Source of the DNA: CAYONP01 sp964405335
GTDB lineage: Bacteria > Armatimonadota > UBA10988
Length of the DNA stretch: 61,307 bases
Assembly (NCBI GenBank): GCA_964405335.1
Contig: CAYONP010000025.1
Span: forward strand, 1-61,307
Direction: 5' to 3'
Below are positions 51,704 to 59,167 of this stretch, piece by piece (within the stretch, counting starts at the first letter, position 1; each line of letters starts with the position of its first letter). The notes under the pieces were generated by a model. That model made no database searches and had not been told where the DNA came from. It worked only from the letters and a program-made list of their open reading frames with translations. A program made the position numbers and the translations under genes.

Positions 51704-52422
51704 CAGCGCTCTCCCTTGCCACCACGCCCACCGCCCCGCGCGAACCGCTCGGAAACCGCTCGCCAGGCCGCCGCGAAGGCCGCGTGCTTGTCGGCCTCGA
51801 GCGCGGAGGTGCCGGTGATCGACAGCCGGCAGCCCTCGCCCTCGGGCGCGAACTCCACCGTCCACGAGGCCAGCCACGGCGCCGGCAGGCCGAGCGGGCC
51901 GCGCAGCTCGAGCCGCTCGCCGGGCGACCACTCGGTCACCAGCGCGAGCAGACGCTCGCCGGCGGTGAGGCGGCCGCCGAGGCGCGGCTCGAACTCGACC
52001 GGCTCGCCGGTGAGCTGCGCGACGTGCCGGGCCAACTCGGCGGCGAAGCGCTCGAAGGCCGCGGTCGGCGGCTCGGTCACGGCCACCTCGGAGGTCTCGG
52101 CAGGCGACGGCTCGAGCCGCTCCTTGAGCCGCAGCAGCGCCGTGGCGGCGTGGTCTTCATAACGGCTGATCCAGCGCTCGTAGACCCGTCGCAGCGGCAC
52201 CGCGTTGAGGTGGTTCCAGCGCTGCCGGCCCTCGCGCCGGGCCACCACCAGCTCGGCCTCGACCAGCACGGCGAGGTGCTTCATGACCGCAAAGCGCGTC
52301 GTCTCGAACGCCTCGGCCAGCTCGCCGGTCGTCCGCGGCCGCTCGCGCAGCAGGTCGAGGATCCGCCGCCGCGCCGGGTCGGCCAACGCCCTCCAAACCA
52401 CCGCCAGCTCGTCCGGCTCCAT
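51703..52422 (-). CDS. ArsR-type regulator fused to an SRPBCC-like domain
   Basis: Product of 239 residues. The winged helix (about 5-85) reads ELAVVWRALADPARRRILDL, TTGELAEAFETTRFAVMKHL and ELVVARREGRQRWNHLNAVP. The Cys metal ligands of classical ArsR are absent, so it is not a metal sensor. The C-terminal 140 residues (AAFERFAAELARHVAQLTGE, PGERLELRGPLGLPAPWLAS, FAPEGEGCRLSITG) resemble a second SRPBCC domain that could sense a ligand. ATG 52422 is chosen because the operator palindrome lies directly upstream; no Shine-Dalgarno is visible, so the message may be near-leaderless. It is co-transcribed with the SRPBCC gene. Confidence 0.85.
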   Translation of the reverse strand: MEPDELAVVWRALADPARRRILDLLRERPRTTGELAEAFETTRFAVMKHLAVLVEAELVVARREGRQRWNHLNAVPLRRVYERWISRYEDHAATALLRLKERLEPSPAETSEVAVTEPPTAAFERFAAELARHVAQLTGEPVEFEPRLGGRLTAGERLLALVTEWSPGERLELRGPLGLPAPWLASWTVEFAPEGEGCRLSITGTSALEADKHAAFAAAWRAVSERFARGGGRGGKGER

Positions 52423-52444
52423 ATGTGACTCTATGGTCACATAT
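52421..52444. promoter_or_regulatory. Predicted ArsR operator
   Basis: Perfect 9-6-9 inverted repeat, ATATGTGAC-N6-GTCACATAT, overlapping the first two bases of the ArsR-type start codon. The AT-rich palindrome stands out in this GC-rich background and resembles the ATATGT(A/G)AC operators of ArsR/SRPBCC operons. Binding would block transcription, giving autoregulation. Confidence 0.78.
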
Positions 52445-52491
52445 TGGCGCCGGGGTGTCAAGGGTCGAGTCGACCATGGCCCGGTGTTCGC

Positions 52492-52549
52492 GTAGGTCGA
52501 CCGTCTCGGTCGACGATGGAAACGGTGCCGACCGGGACGATCGGCCTAC
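52492..52549. repeat. Composite inverted repeat, GTAGGTCGA type
   Basis: Element of 58 bp opening GTAGGTCGACCGTCTCGGTC and closing GACGATCGGCCTAC, with hairpins CGACCG-TCT-CGGTCG and CCGACCGGGACGATCGG. The same word family recurs at 61088-61135. Confidence 0.8.
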
Positions 52550-52559
52550 GTGTCGCCGG

Positions 52560-52928
52560 CTACGGCCAGAGGCCGCGGACCGGGCCGACCTCGTCGCGGC
52601 CGAGCGAGCGCGCGAGCGCGTCGGCCAGCACTTCGTCGCCGCCGGCGAGCTCTGCCACCGCGAAGTCGGGGCCCGCGGCGAAGGCGGCCCGCAGCCGCGG
52701 ATCGTCGCTCTCCAGGCGCACGCGGCCGGTGGCGCAGGCGATGGTTAGCCAACGGATGCGGGCGCGCTCGCCGGGCACCTCGATGGTGATGGTCTCGCCG
52801 TCGGCGTCGGCGTTGTGGCTCAGCGTGCCGAGCTGGTCGCCGGCTTCGAGCAGCCGGCGCACCCGCACCGCCACGCTCGCGCCGTGCCGCGCCTCGAGGC
52901 TGGCCAGGAAGCGTTGCAGCGGGTCCAT
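52560..52928 (-). CDS. Hypothetical protein
   Basis: Product of 122 residues, not recognised. It begins MDPLQRFLASLEARHGASVA, has a strand-rich middle (GETITIEVPGERARIRWLTI) and an acidic C terminus. The start overlaps the stop of the upstream sialidase-like gene (TGATG), and the coding-like composition favours a real gene. No signal peptide or membrane segment is seen. Confidence 0.55.
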   Translation of the reverse strand: MDPLQRFLASLEARHGASVAVRVRRLLEAGDQLGTLSHNADADGETITIEVPGERARIRWLTIACATGRVRLESDDPRLRAAFAAGPDFAVAELAGGDEVLADALARSLGRDEVGPVRGLWP

Positions 52929-53956
52929 CAGCCGCTCGGCAGGTCGCGCTCGGTGAAGACCGAGAGCACAATCTCGCCGTCGCCGCCGCGGTCACGGTCG
53001 TGGACGGCGAAGATCCGCCCGTCGGCCGCCTCGACCGCGTCGGGGTACGAGACGCCCGGCCGCGGGTCGAGCATCAGTGGTTCGCCCCAGCTCGCGCCGT
53101 CGTCGTCCGAGAGCTGGGCGACCAGGCCGGTGCGCGAGTCGGGTCGGGGCGAGTTGAGCAACAGCAGCCGGCCGGAGTGCAGTCGGCGGATGAAGAACCG
53201 GCTGCCGGGGTTGACGATTGCCGTCGGCCGGCCTTCGCTCCAGGTTCGGCCACGGTCGGTCGAAACGCTCTCCCACAGCCGCCGGTCGCCGGTGCGGATG
53301 AGCATCCAGAGGCTGCCGTCGCGGCGCTCGACGATCATGTTCTCGAGCGCCCAGTGCGGCGCCTCGACCGCGCCGTGGAGCGACCAGGTGTCATCGGCGG
53401 CGCGGATCGCCGCGCCCTGGAGCTGCGCCGGCCCGGCGAACCAGCCGTCGGGCGCCGCGCGCGCCCAGGTGACCGGCAGCAGCAGTTCGCCCCAGCTCGT
53501 CTGGGTCGGCTTGTTCATCCGGAAGGCGTAGGGCACGCCCAGCTCGAGCGGCCGCGGCGCGCAGAAGGTCGAGCCGGGCTCGTCGGGTGCCGGGTTGATG
53601 GCCACGGCCACCTGGTGCTGCTTCTCGGCCAGGTTGGCCAGGTTGACGATCAGCCACAGCGCGCCGTCGGGCGCCAGCCAGAGAGTCGGGTCGAACGCCC
53701 GCGTGTCGCCGGGCGGGTCGACCGTGTACGGGTGTCGCTGCCAGCTCGCGCCGTCGTCGCCCGAGGTCCAGAGCAGCACGCGGTTGGCCGGATCGGGCTC
53801 CTTGGCGCCGCCGGTGTAGGCGGTGACCCACAGTCGTCCGCCGGCGCCGCGCTCGATGCCGGGGATGCCGAGCCACTGCTCGTCGCCCTTGGTGGCGATA
53901 GTCCGTTGCAGCACGGGCGGCGCGGCGATCAGGGTGGTCAGCAGCAGGGCCGGCAC
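52928..53956 (-). CDS. Sialidase-like BNR-repeat protein
   Basis: Six-bladed propeller protein of 342 residues with a short signal-like start (MPALLLTTLIAAPPVL). Asp-box motifs are WTSGDDGASW, VSTDRGRTWSEG and LSDDDGASWGE. AFRMNKPTQTSWGELLLPVT and FFIRRLHSGRLLLLNSPRPD are typical of the exo-alpha-sialidase-like group in glycan-degrading bacteria. A true sialidase needs an Arg triad, a Tyr-Glu pair and an Asp, which cannot be fixed by eye. Substrates may be other acidic or plant sugars. Confidence 0.85.
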   Translation of the reverse strand: MPALLLTTLIAAPPVLQRTIATKGDEQWLGIPGIERGAGGRLWVTAYTGGAKEPDPANRVLLWTSGDDGASWQRHPYTVDPPGDTRAFDPTLWLAPDGALWLIVNLANLAEKQHQVAVAINPAPDEPGSTFCAPRPLELGVPYAFRMNKPTQTSWGELLLPVTWARAAPDGWFAGPAQLQGAAIRAADDTWSLHGAVEAPHWALENMIVERRDGSLWMLIRTGDRRLWESVSTDRGRTWSEGRPTAIVNPGSRFFIRRLHSGRLLLLNSPRPDSRTGLVAQLSDDDGASWGEPLMLDPRPGVSYPDAVEAADGRIFAVHDRDRGGDGEIVLSVFTERDLPSG

Positions 53957-54001
53957 GGCGTGCTCCGGCGGGTGATACGGCGCCGACGCGCGCCAACCTG
54001 C

Positions 54002-54577
54002 TCAGTGCGCGGCGAGCACCAGGTCGAAGGTGGCGAAGTCGAACGTCTCGCCGCCGACGGTGCGGCGCATGACCTCGAGGATGGGGCAGCCGTGCACGGC
54101 CGCCGGGTCGAGGTAAGGGTCGCCGGCGAGGAAGAGCTGGGTGACCAGGGTCGGGTAGTCATCGTGGCGGGCGAGCAGGTGCAGTCGCGCGGGCAGGATG
54201 TCGCGCCCCTGGCGGAAGCAGGCCGGCCGGGGCAGTTGCAGTTCGTAGCGGCCGGAGCTGTCGGTGACGACCGCGGCGCGCCGGCCGGGCACGGTGCCGA
54301 GCCGATCGCCGCGCTTGCTGGTCGGCCAGAAATCGAGCGTGGCGCCGGCGACGGGGCGGCGCGTATCGGCGCCCCAGACGCGGCCGTGGAGCATCAGCCG
54401 CCGCTCGCTGAGTGCCGACCCGGAGTGGCTCGGCCGGACCGCGAGCAGTCGCTCATAGTCGAGCGGCTCGTTGCCGCGGGGCGTGGGCTGTGCGTCGGCG
54501 CGGAGCATGGTGCCGCCGGCAACGGCCAGGCCGATGCCCGCACGGACGAACAGCTCTCGTCGACTAACGCTTTCCAT
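54002..54577 (-). CDS. Intradiol dioxygenase-like protein lacking iron ligands
   Basis: Product of 191 residues with a twin-arginine leader (SVSRRELFVRAGIGLAVAGG). The mature part has the intradiol/catechol dioxygenase sandwich pattern: LMLHGRVWGADTRRPVAGAT, DFWPTSKRG, TDSSGRYELQLPRPACF, and LVTQLFLAGDPYLDP. Active enzymes use two Tyr and two His. Here the second Tyr position is Phe (PACF), the His-x-His site reads ARLHLLA with one His only, and the first Tyr is not evident. I infer a non-catalytic homologue. ATG 54589 is an alternative start. Confidence 0.65.
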   Translation of the reverse strand: MESVSRRELFVRAGIGLAVAGGTMLRADAQPTPRGNEPLDYERLLAVRPSHSGSALSERRLMLHGRVWGADTRRPVAGATLDFWPTSKRGDRLGTVPGRRAAVVTDSSGRYELQLPRPACFRQGRDILPARLHLLARHDDYPTLVTQLFLAGDPYLDPAAVHGCPILEVMRRTVGGETFDFATFDLVLAAH

Positions 54578-54809
54578 CACCCTACTCATACCCGAATAAC
54601 GGCCAAACCAAGCCGATCCTTAGAGCGCCCGGCCCGGTCCGGGTCGCATTCAGTTGGGGTTCGCCCGGTCGGCACGGCCAGGCACCGCCTGTGATCACTA
54701 CGCCGTAAGCGACTCTTCACGCGACGGAGATGCAAAGTCGGGGCCGAATCGGGCGATAAGAGTGCGGAGGGTCGCCACCCGCGTGGGCTGGCTGGAAAGG
54801 GATGGCGCG
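54578..54809. other. Intergenic region, divergent
   Basis: No gene or hairpin element recognised. The region separates the exported dioxygenase-like gene from a small membrane protein gene and should hold both promoters, which could not be picked by eye. Confidence 0.35.
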
Positions 54810-55286
54810 ATGTCTTGGCAACGCTTCTTCATCAGCTTGCTGGTCCCGGTCGGCTTCACCGCCGCGGTCTACAGCCACCTTCGCCACCCCTGGCTGCCGA
54901 AGATCCTGGGCGACTTGCCCTACCGCGAGGCCATCACCGTCGCGTTCATGATCTGGTCGATGTACCTCTACGCCGCGAGCCGCGCCAGCCGCGCCAAGGT
55001 CAAGGTCGCCTGCCGCTGCTGCCACGAGGTCTACACCCTCGCCCGCTGGCTACGCGACCGCCGCTGCCCGGCCTGCCGGCACGATGAGTACGACCGCCTG
55101 CCCGACCGCCGCGAGGCCGCGGCGCGCAAGGCACCCGAGCGCCGGCAGCCCGGCAGCCCGAAACCCAACGGCCGACTGGTCAGCCCCGTCGAGGCCGGCA
55201 CCATGCGCCTCAGCCTCGACGAGAAGCGCCGCGTCAAGGGCCGCATCGACACCGTCCTGGCCGGCGAAATGCCCGCCGACGGCTGA
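54810..55286 (+). CDS. Small membrane protein with a zinc-ribbon
   Basis: Product of 158 residues. Two hydrophobic segments (FFISLLVPVGFTAAVYS and ITVAFMIWSMYLYAA) are followed by a four-Cys zinc-ribbon: Cys68, Cys70/Cys71, Cys86 and Cys89 (ACRCCHEVYTLARWLRDRRC). The tail is basic and disordered. Zinc-ribbons next to membrane hairpins are found in proteins that handle nucleic acids or proteins at the membrane; no family is recognised. ATG 54810 starts MSWQRFF. Confidence 0.65.
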   Translation: MSWQRFFISLLVPVGFTAAVYSHLRHPWLPKILGDLPYREAITVAFMIWSMYLYAASRASRAKVKVACRCCHEVYTLARWLRDRRCPACRHDEYDRLPDRREAAARKAPERRQPGSPKPNGRLVSPVEAGTMRLSLDEKRRVKGRIDTVLAGEMPADG

Positions 55287-56978
55287 TCAACCCGCGCGGT
55301 TGGCCACCACCTCGGCGCTGCGCAGCGGCCGGCCATAGACCCGCAACGCCCCCAACCGCCCGCGCAGGCTTGGCGCCAGGCGCAACACGGGCCCGCCCGA
55401 GACCACCCGCAGGTGGGGCGAGAAGCGACCCCAGCCGAACTGCCGCTGCGTCGCGCCGTCGCACAGCAGACCGTCGACCAGCCAGGTGATGATCCGCGGC
55501 CCGGCGTCGACCGTCACCGCCAGATGCTGCCACTCGCCCGGGCGCAGCAGGCCGGCGTCGCAGTCCCAGTAGGCGGTGCTGCGGCCATCGGAGAGCACCA
55601 CCGCCACCGCCTCGCGATCGGTGGTGAGCAGCCGCAGCCCGGCGCCGTCGTCGGCCCGGCTGTCGAGGATGAGCTGCCCCGCGCCGGCGTCGTCGAGCCG
55701 CAGTTCGATCTCGAGGGTGAAGCCACCGCGCCCGCGCAGATCGGGCAGCGCCGGCATCGGCACGGTGGCGGCGGTCGGCTCCCGCGGTGTCTCGAGCAAC
55801 AGGCCGTCACGGCAGATGCCCGTCTCGCCGCCCCACAGGCCGGTCAGCAGCTCCGGCGCGAGCTGGTGCGCGCGGGCGATGCTCTTCTGCGTCTCGGTGA
55901 ACCAGATGGTGCCGTCGGGCTCTTCGATGAAGTCCGGATAGCTCATGCGCACCGCCGGATCGTCGTCGTAGCAGACGATCTCGGGCTGCGACCAGTGGAC
56001 TCGCCCGTCGTCACGCAGCTCGCCGCCGAGCAGCCAGGCCGGGTTGCGGTCGTCGTACCAGGTGCCACCATGGTTGTGGAACCAGTAGAGGAACCGGCCG
56101 TGGGCAAAGCGGCGGACGAAGTTGGCCGCCCGCGGGTGCCGCACGCGCCGCGCGCCGGGGCCGTAGGTCATGTACTCCGGCGGCGTCCAGGTGTGGCCGA
56201 AATCCTCGCTGTAGGCATGGCAGGGATGGCCCTGGGTGGTGCGGTAAGTGCAGAAGAGCCGCCGCCCGCCGAGGTGGACCAGGTTGTGTTCGTCGGCGAC
56301 GGTGCCGTCGGGCGCGCGCAGACCAACCTCGCCGTCGGGCAGCGTGAGCCACTCGACGCGCGCCGGGTCGGGCTCAGTGGCCAGGTTGTCGCTGCGCACG
56401 AAGAAGCCCTCGCTCTCGGCCATGAAGCCGTGGCCGAACCGGCCGACCTTGGCCAGCCCGATGAGCACGCTGCCCTCGGCCACAATCGGTTTGCCAACGC
56501 CCCAGAAGAAGCGCACCTCGCCGCCGTACGGGTTGCGGCGGTCGATGTCGAACGCCCGCACGGGCACCGGCCAGCGCTCGGCCGACCAGCTATGGCCGCC
56601 GTCGTCGCTGACCTTCATCATCAGGTCGCCCAGCGTGTCGACCCGGCGCGTGGTGCCGGCGTCGGTGATCACCTCGCGCCGGTTGGCCGTGTTGTAGACG
56701 TAGAAGACGCCGATGCGCCCGCTCGGCAGCAGCACCGGCATGGCCCACGAGGCCTCGGGCCCGTCGGCCGGCTCGATGTCCACCGGCTCGCTCCAGCTCG
56801 CGCCGCGGTCGGTCGAGCGGAGGCTGATGATGTGCTGCCCCGGCTGCCCCTCGACGCCGCGACCGGTGGTCATCACGCAGACCCAGGTGCCGTCGTCGAG
56901 CCGGACGACATAGGGTTGGTCGCAGTAGTTCTCGCGCGGGATCTCGCGGCCCTCGGTGATCTGGCGCGGGTCGGCCAT
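55287..56978 (-). CDS. Sialidase-like propeller with C-terminal LamG/concanavalin-like domain
   Basis: Product of 563 residues. The propeller (about 1-400) carries Asp boxes (LRSTDRGASWSEP, VSDDGGHSWSAE, YSEDFGHTWTPP) and sialidase-like segments (SWAMPVLLPSGRIGVFYVYN, YPDFIEEPDGTIWFTETQKS). From about 405 a jelly-roll domain follows (GGFTLEIELRLDDAGAGQLI, RPGEWQHLAVTVDAGPRIIT, LRVYGRPLRSAEVVANRAG). No signal peptide precedes MADPRQITEGREIPRENYCD, so it may be cytosolic. AAGGAG sits 7 bases before ATG 56978. Confidence 0.87.
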   Translation of the reverse strand: MADPRQITEGREIPRENYCDQPYVVRLDDGTWVCVMTTGRGVEGQPGQHIISLRSTDRGASWSEPVDIEPADGPEASWAMPVLLPSGRIGVFYVYNTANRREVITDAGTTRRVDTLGDLMMKVSDDGGHSWSAERWPVPVRAFDIDRRNPYGGEVRFFWGVGKPIVAEGSVLIGLAKVGRFGHGFMAESEGFFVRSDNLATEPDPARVEWLTLPDGEVGLRAPDGTVADEHNLVHLGGRRLFCTYRTTQGHPCHAYSEDFGHTWTPPEYMTYGPGARRVRHPRAANFVRRFAHGRFLYWFHNHGGTWYDDRNPAWLLGGELRDDGRVHWSQPEIVCYDDDPAVRMSYPDFIEEPDGTIWFTETQKSIARAHQLAPELLTGLWGGETGICRDGLLLETPREPTAATVPMPALPDLRGRGGFTLEIELRLDDAGAGQLILDSRADDGAGLRLLTTDREAVAVVLSDGRSTAYWDCDAGLLRPGEWQHLAVTVDAGPRIITWLVDGLLCDGATQRQFGWGRFSPHLRVVSGGPVLRLAPSLRGRLGALRVYGRPLRSAEVVANRAG

Positions 56979-57005
56979 GGCAGGCTCCTTCGGCGCGGCC
57001 GGCGT

Positions 57006-57887
57006 TCAGGCCTCGCCGTGCAGTTCCTGCTCCACCTCGTCGCGACCTTCGGCCAGTTCGCGCAGGCGCCAGCGCTGCTCGCCGAGCCGCTCGCGGGTTG
57101 ATCGGTCGTCCTGCGCGGCGAGCTCGAGCACCGCCCGATAGACCGCCTCGAGTTCGGCCACGTCGGCCTCGAAGCCGGCCAGCGCGCGGACCGCGGTCGC
57201 ATCGCCCAGCTCGAACAGCCCAGCGACGCCGGGCGCCCGCGCGGCCAGCGCGGCCAGCGCCGCCTCGGCGTCGATCAGCAGCCCGTCGCGGTCGACGAGC
57301 TGCCCGAGCCGCGTCTGAGCGGCGAGGAAGTCACGCAGGCGCAGGAAGGTGGCCAGCGCGCGGCCGAGCGGCACGCGGACGGCCTCGATCTGGTCGTCGG
57401 GGATGGTCAACAGCGCTTCGAGGGTCTGCTCGCTGACGCCGATCTGCGCGCGCGCGGCGGCCGCCTCGCGCCGCGCCCAGCAGAGCACCGGCCAGAGCCC
57501 AGCGAGGCCGACCACAACGGCCACCACGGCCAGCCACCAGGGCCCGACCCGCGCTCCTGAGTAGACCGCGGTGCCGGCGACCACCAGGAGCCAACTAGGC
57601 AGGTCGGACCGGCCGCTGAGCCGCTCGATGCTGCCCAGCACCCCGCTGACGAAGGCCCAGACAAAGAGCAGGCCAAACCCGACGCCAAGGCCGACGCCGA
57701 GCCCGGCCAGCCACGAGGCGCCGACGGCCAGGTAGCGCGCGGTGACCACGGCGATGCCGAGCAGGAAGGCGATGCCGTAGAAGCGGTCCTGGGTGGCGAC
57801 CCCCAGCCCGCGCCGCGCGCGAGCGGCCAGGTCGCGCAGCCAGTCGAGCGCCGAGAAGGGGTCAGGAGCCCGTTGGTCAGCGGCCAT
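57006..57887 (-). CDS. Membrane protein with helical cytoplasmic tail
   Basis: Product of 293 residues. Four hydrophobic segments occur in the first half (YGIAFLLGIAVVTARYLAVG, GLGVGLGVGFGLLFVWAFVS, WLLVVAGTAVYSG, WWLAVVAVVVGLAGLWPVLC). The C-terminal 150 residues are charged helix, probably coiled coil (FEADVAELEAVYRAVLELAA, LRELAEGRDEVEQELHGEA). Its start lies inside the end of the anti-sigma gene, so it is the third member of the ECF operon. No family is recognised. Confidence 0.7.
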   Translation of the reverse strand: MAADQRAPDPFSALDWLRDLAARARRGLGVATQDRFYGIAFLLGIAVVTARYLAVGASWLAGLGVGLGVGFGLLFVWAFVSGVLGSIERLSGRSDLPSWLLVVAGTAVYSGARVGPWWLAVVAVVVGLAGLWPVLCWARREAAAARAQIGVSEQTLEALLTIPDDQIEAVRVPLGRALATFLRLRDFLAAQTRLGQLVDRDGLLIDAEAALAALAARAPGVAGLFELGDATAVRALAGFEADVAELEAVYRAVLELAAQDDRSTRERLGEQRWRLRELAEGRDEVEQELHGEA

Positions 57888-58557
57888 CGACACGGATCAG
57901 CTCGACGCTGCCGTCGGTGTAGGCGGCCACCGCCGCGCGGCGGCGGTCGTGGCGCGGGTCGAGCAGCAGTCCGGCGGCGTCGTAGATCAGGATATCGCGG
58001 CCGGTGTGCGGCGACTCGCCCAACTCGGCGAAGCTGAGCCCGACGGGCATGCCGTAGCTGACCGGGCCAGACTGCTGATCTTCGGGGCAGATGAAGGCGC
58101 CCGGCGCGTTGGTGTACGAGGCCACCTGCGCGGGCCAGCGCGTCGCGCTCGGCAGCCGGCCGTCGTAATCGGTGCTGTAGCTGAGCATCGCCTGGGTCAG
58201 CAGCCGGGCGTTCTGCTGGCAGGTGTTCTGCTTGGCCCGCGCGGCGCCGGGCGACGGGCCGATCACCGAGTAGACCACCAGGCCCATCAGCACGGCGGCG
58301 CAGACTTCCATCACACGGGGCATCGGCCGCAGTGCGCGGGTCCGCGGCAGGCGGGCCATCACGCCGGCGGCAAAACCGGGCCGCGCGGTGACGGTGGCGA
58401 ACGCCTCGCGCAGGCGCTGCCGGTCGTGCCGCAGGGCGGCCAGATAGTCGCGCGCCTCGGCCGATTCGTCGAGCAACTGATCGAGCTGCGCGCGTTCGCG
58501 AGGATCGAGCTGCCGGTCGTCATAGGCCGCCAGGCGGAGCTTCCAATCGGTGTTCAC
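57877..58557 (-). CDS. Anti-sigma factor fused to a pseudopilin-like domain
   Basis: Product of 226 residues. The cytosolic part (1-80) is a helical zinc-finger-type anti-sigma region without an obvious HxxxCxxC (WKLRLAAYDDRQLDPRERAQ, ESAEARDYLAAL). A membrane segment follows (MEVCAAVLMGLVVYSVIG). The extracytoplasmic part resembles DUF1559-like prepilin C-domains: QNARLLTQAMLSYSTDYDGR, LPSATRWPAQVASYTN, FICPEDQQSGPVSYG, and a His...Asp-Gly ending (DPRHDRRRAAVAAYTDGSVE). It starts with GTG in a GTGA overlap with the sigma factor gene and should hold that sigma factor inactive. Confidence 0.75.
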   Translation of the reverse strand: MNTDWKLRLAAYDDRQLDPRERAQLDQLLDESAEARDYLAALRHDRQRLREAFATVTARPGFAAGVMARLPRTRALRPMPRVMEVCAAVLMGLVVYSVIGPSPGAARAKQNTCQQNARLLTQAMLSYSTDYDGRLPSATRWPAQVASYTNAPGAFICPEDQQSGPVSYGMPVGLSFAELGESPHTGRDILIYDAAGLLLDPRHDRRRAAVAAYTDGSVELIRVDGR

Positions 58558-59141
58558 GACACGCCTCCAACCCCGGCGATGACCCGCAACGGCGCGCGCT
58601 CACCGGCGGTCACCGCCTCGAGCATCTCGCGCAGCTTGTTCTTCGCCCGGTGGCAGCGGACCCGCACATTGTTGACCGTGGTGCCCAGCATCGCCGCGAT
58701 GTCTTCGTACTCGAGCTCCTCCAAGTAGCGGGCGGCGAGCACCTGCCGGTACTGCGCGGGCAGTTCATTGAGCAACATGCACAACTCGCCCGGCTCGTCG
58801 ATGTAGTCGGGCGGCGCGGCGATGGCCTCGAAGTGGTCGCCCTCCTGACTCGATGTCCGCGACTGGCGGCGCAGGTACTTGTAGCACAGCCGCTGGGTGA
58901 TGCCGTGCAGCCAGGCGGCCACCCGCTCGGGGTCGCGCAACCGGCGGATCTGCCGGAACGCCGCCACGAAGGTGTCCTGCGCGATATCCTCCGCCGCGTC
59001 GCGGTCGCCCAGCAGGTGATAGGCCGCGGCGACGACGCGATCTTGGTAGCGCTCGACAATGACGGCGAACGCTTCGCTCTCGCCGTCGCGCACAGCCGCC
59101 ACCAGTTCGGCGTCGGTCATACCCTCGTGGGCCTCCGTCAT
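58554..59141 (-). CDS. ECF RNA polymerase sigma factor
   Basis: Group IV sigma factor of 195 residues. Region 2 shows VRDGESEAFAVIVERYQDRV, LLGDRDAAEDIAQDTFVAAF and VAAWLHGITQRLCYKYLRRQ. Region 4 shows LPAQYRQVLAARYLEELEYE and DIAAMLGTTVNNVRVRCHRA. ATG 59141 is favoured by AAGGGA upstream; a TTG at 59162 is less likely. It is controlled by the fused anti-sigma gene downstream. Confidence 0.95.
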   Translation of the reverse strand: MTEAHEGMTDAELVAAVRDGESEAFAVIVERYQDRVVAAAYHLLGDRDAAEDIAQDTFVAAFRQIRRLRDPERVAAWLHGITQRLCYKYLRRQSRTSSQEGDHFEAIAAPPDYIDEPGELCMLLNELPAQYRQVLAARYLEELEYEDIAAMLGTTVNNVRVRCHRAKNKLREMLEAVTAGERAPLRVIAGVGGVS

Positions 59142-59167
59142 GCGAGTTCCCTTCACCGGCAAACGCG

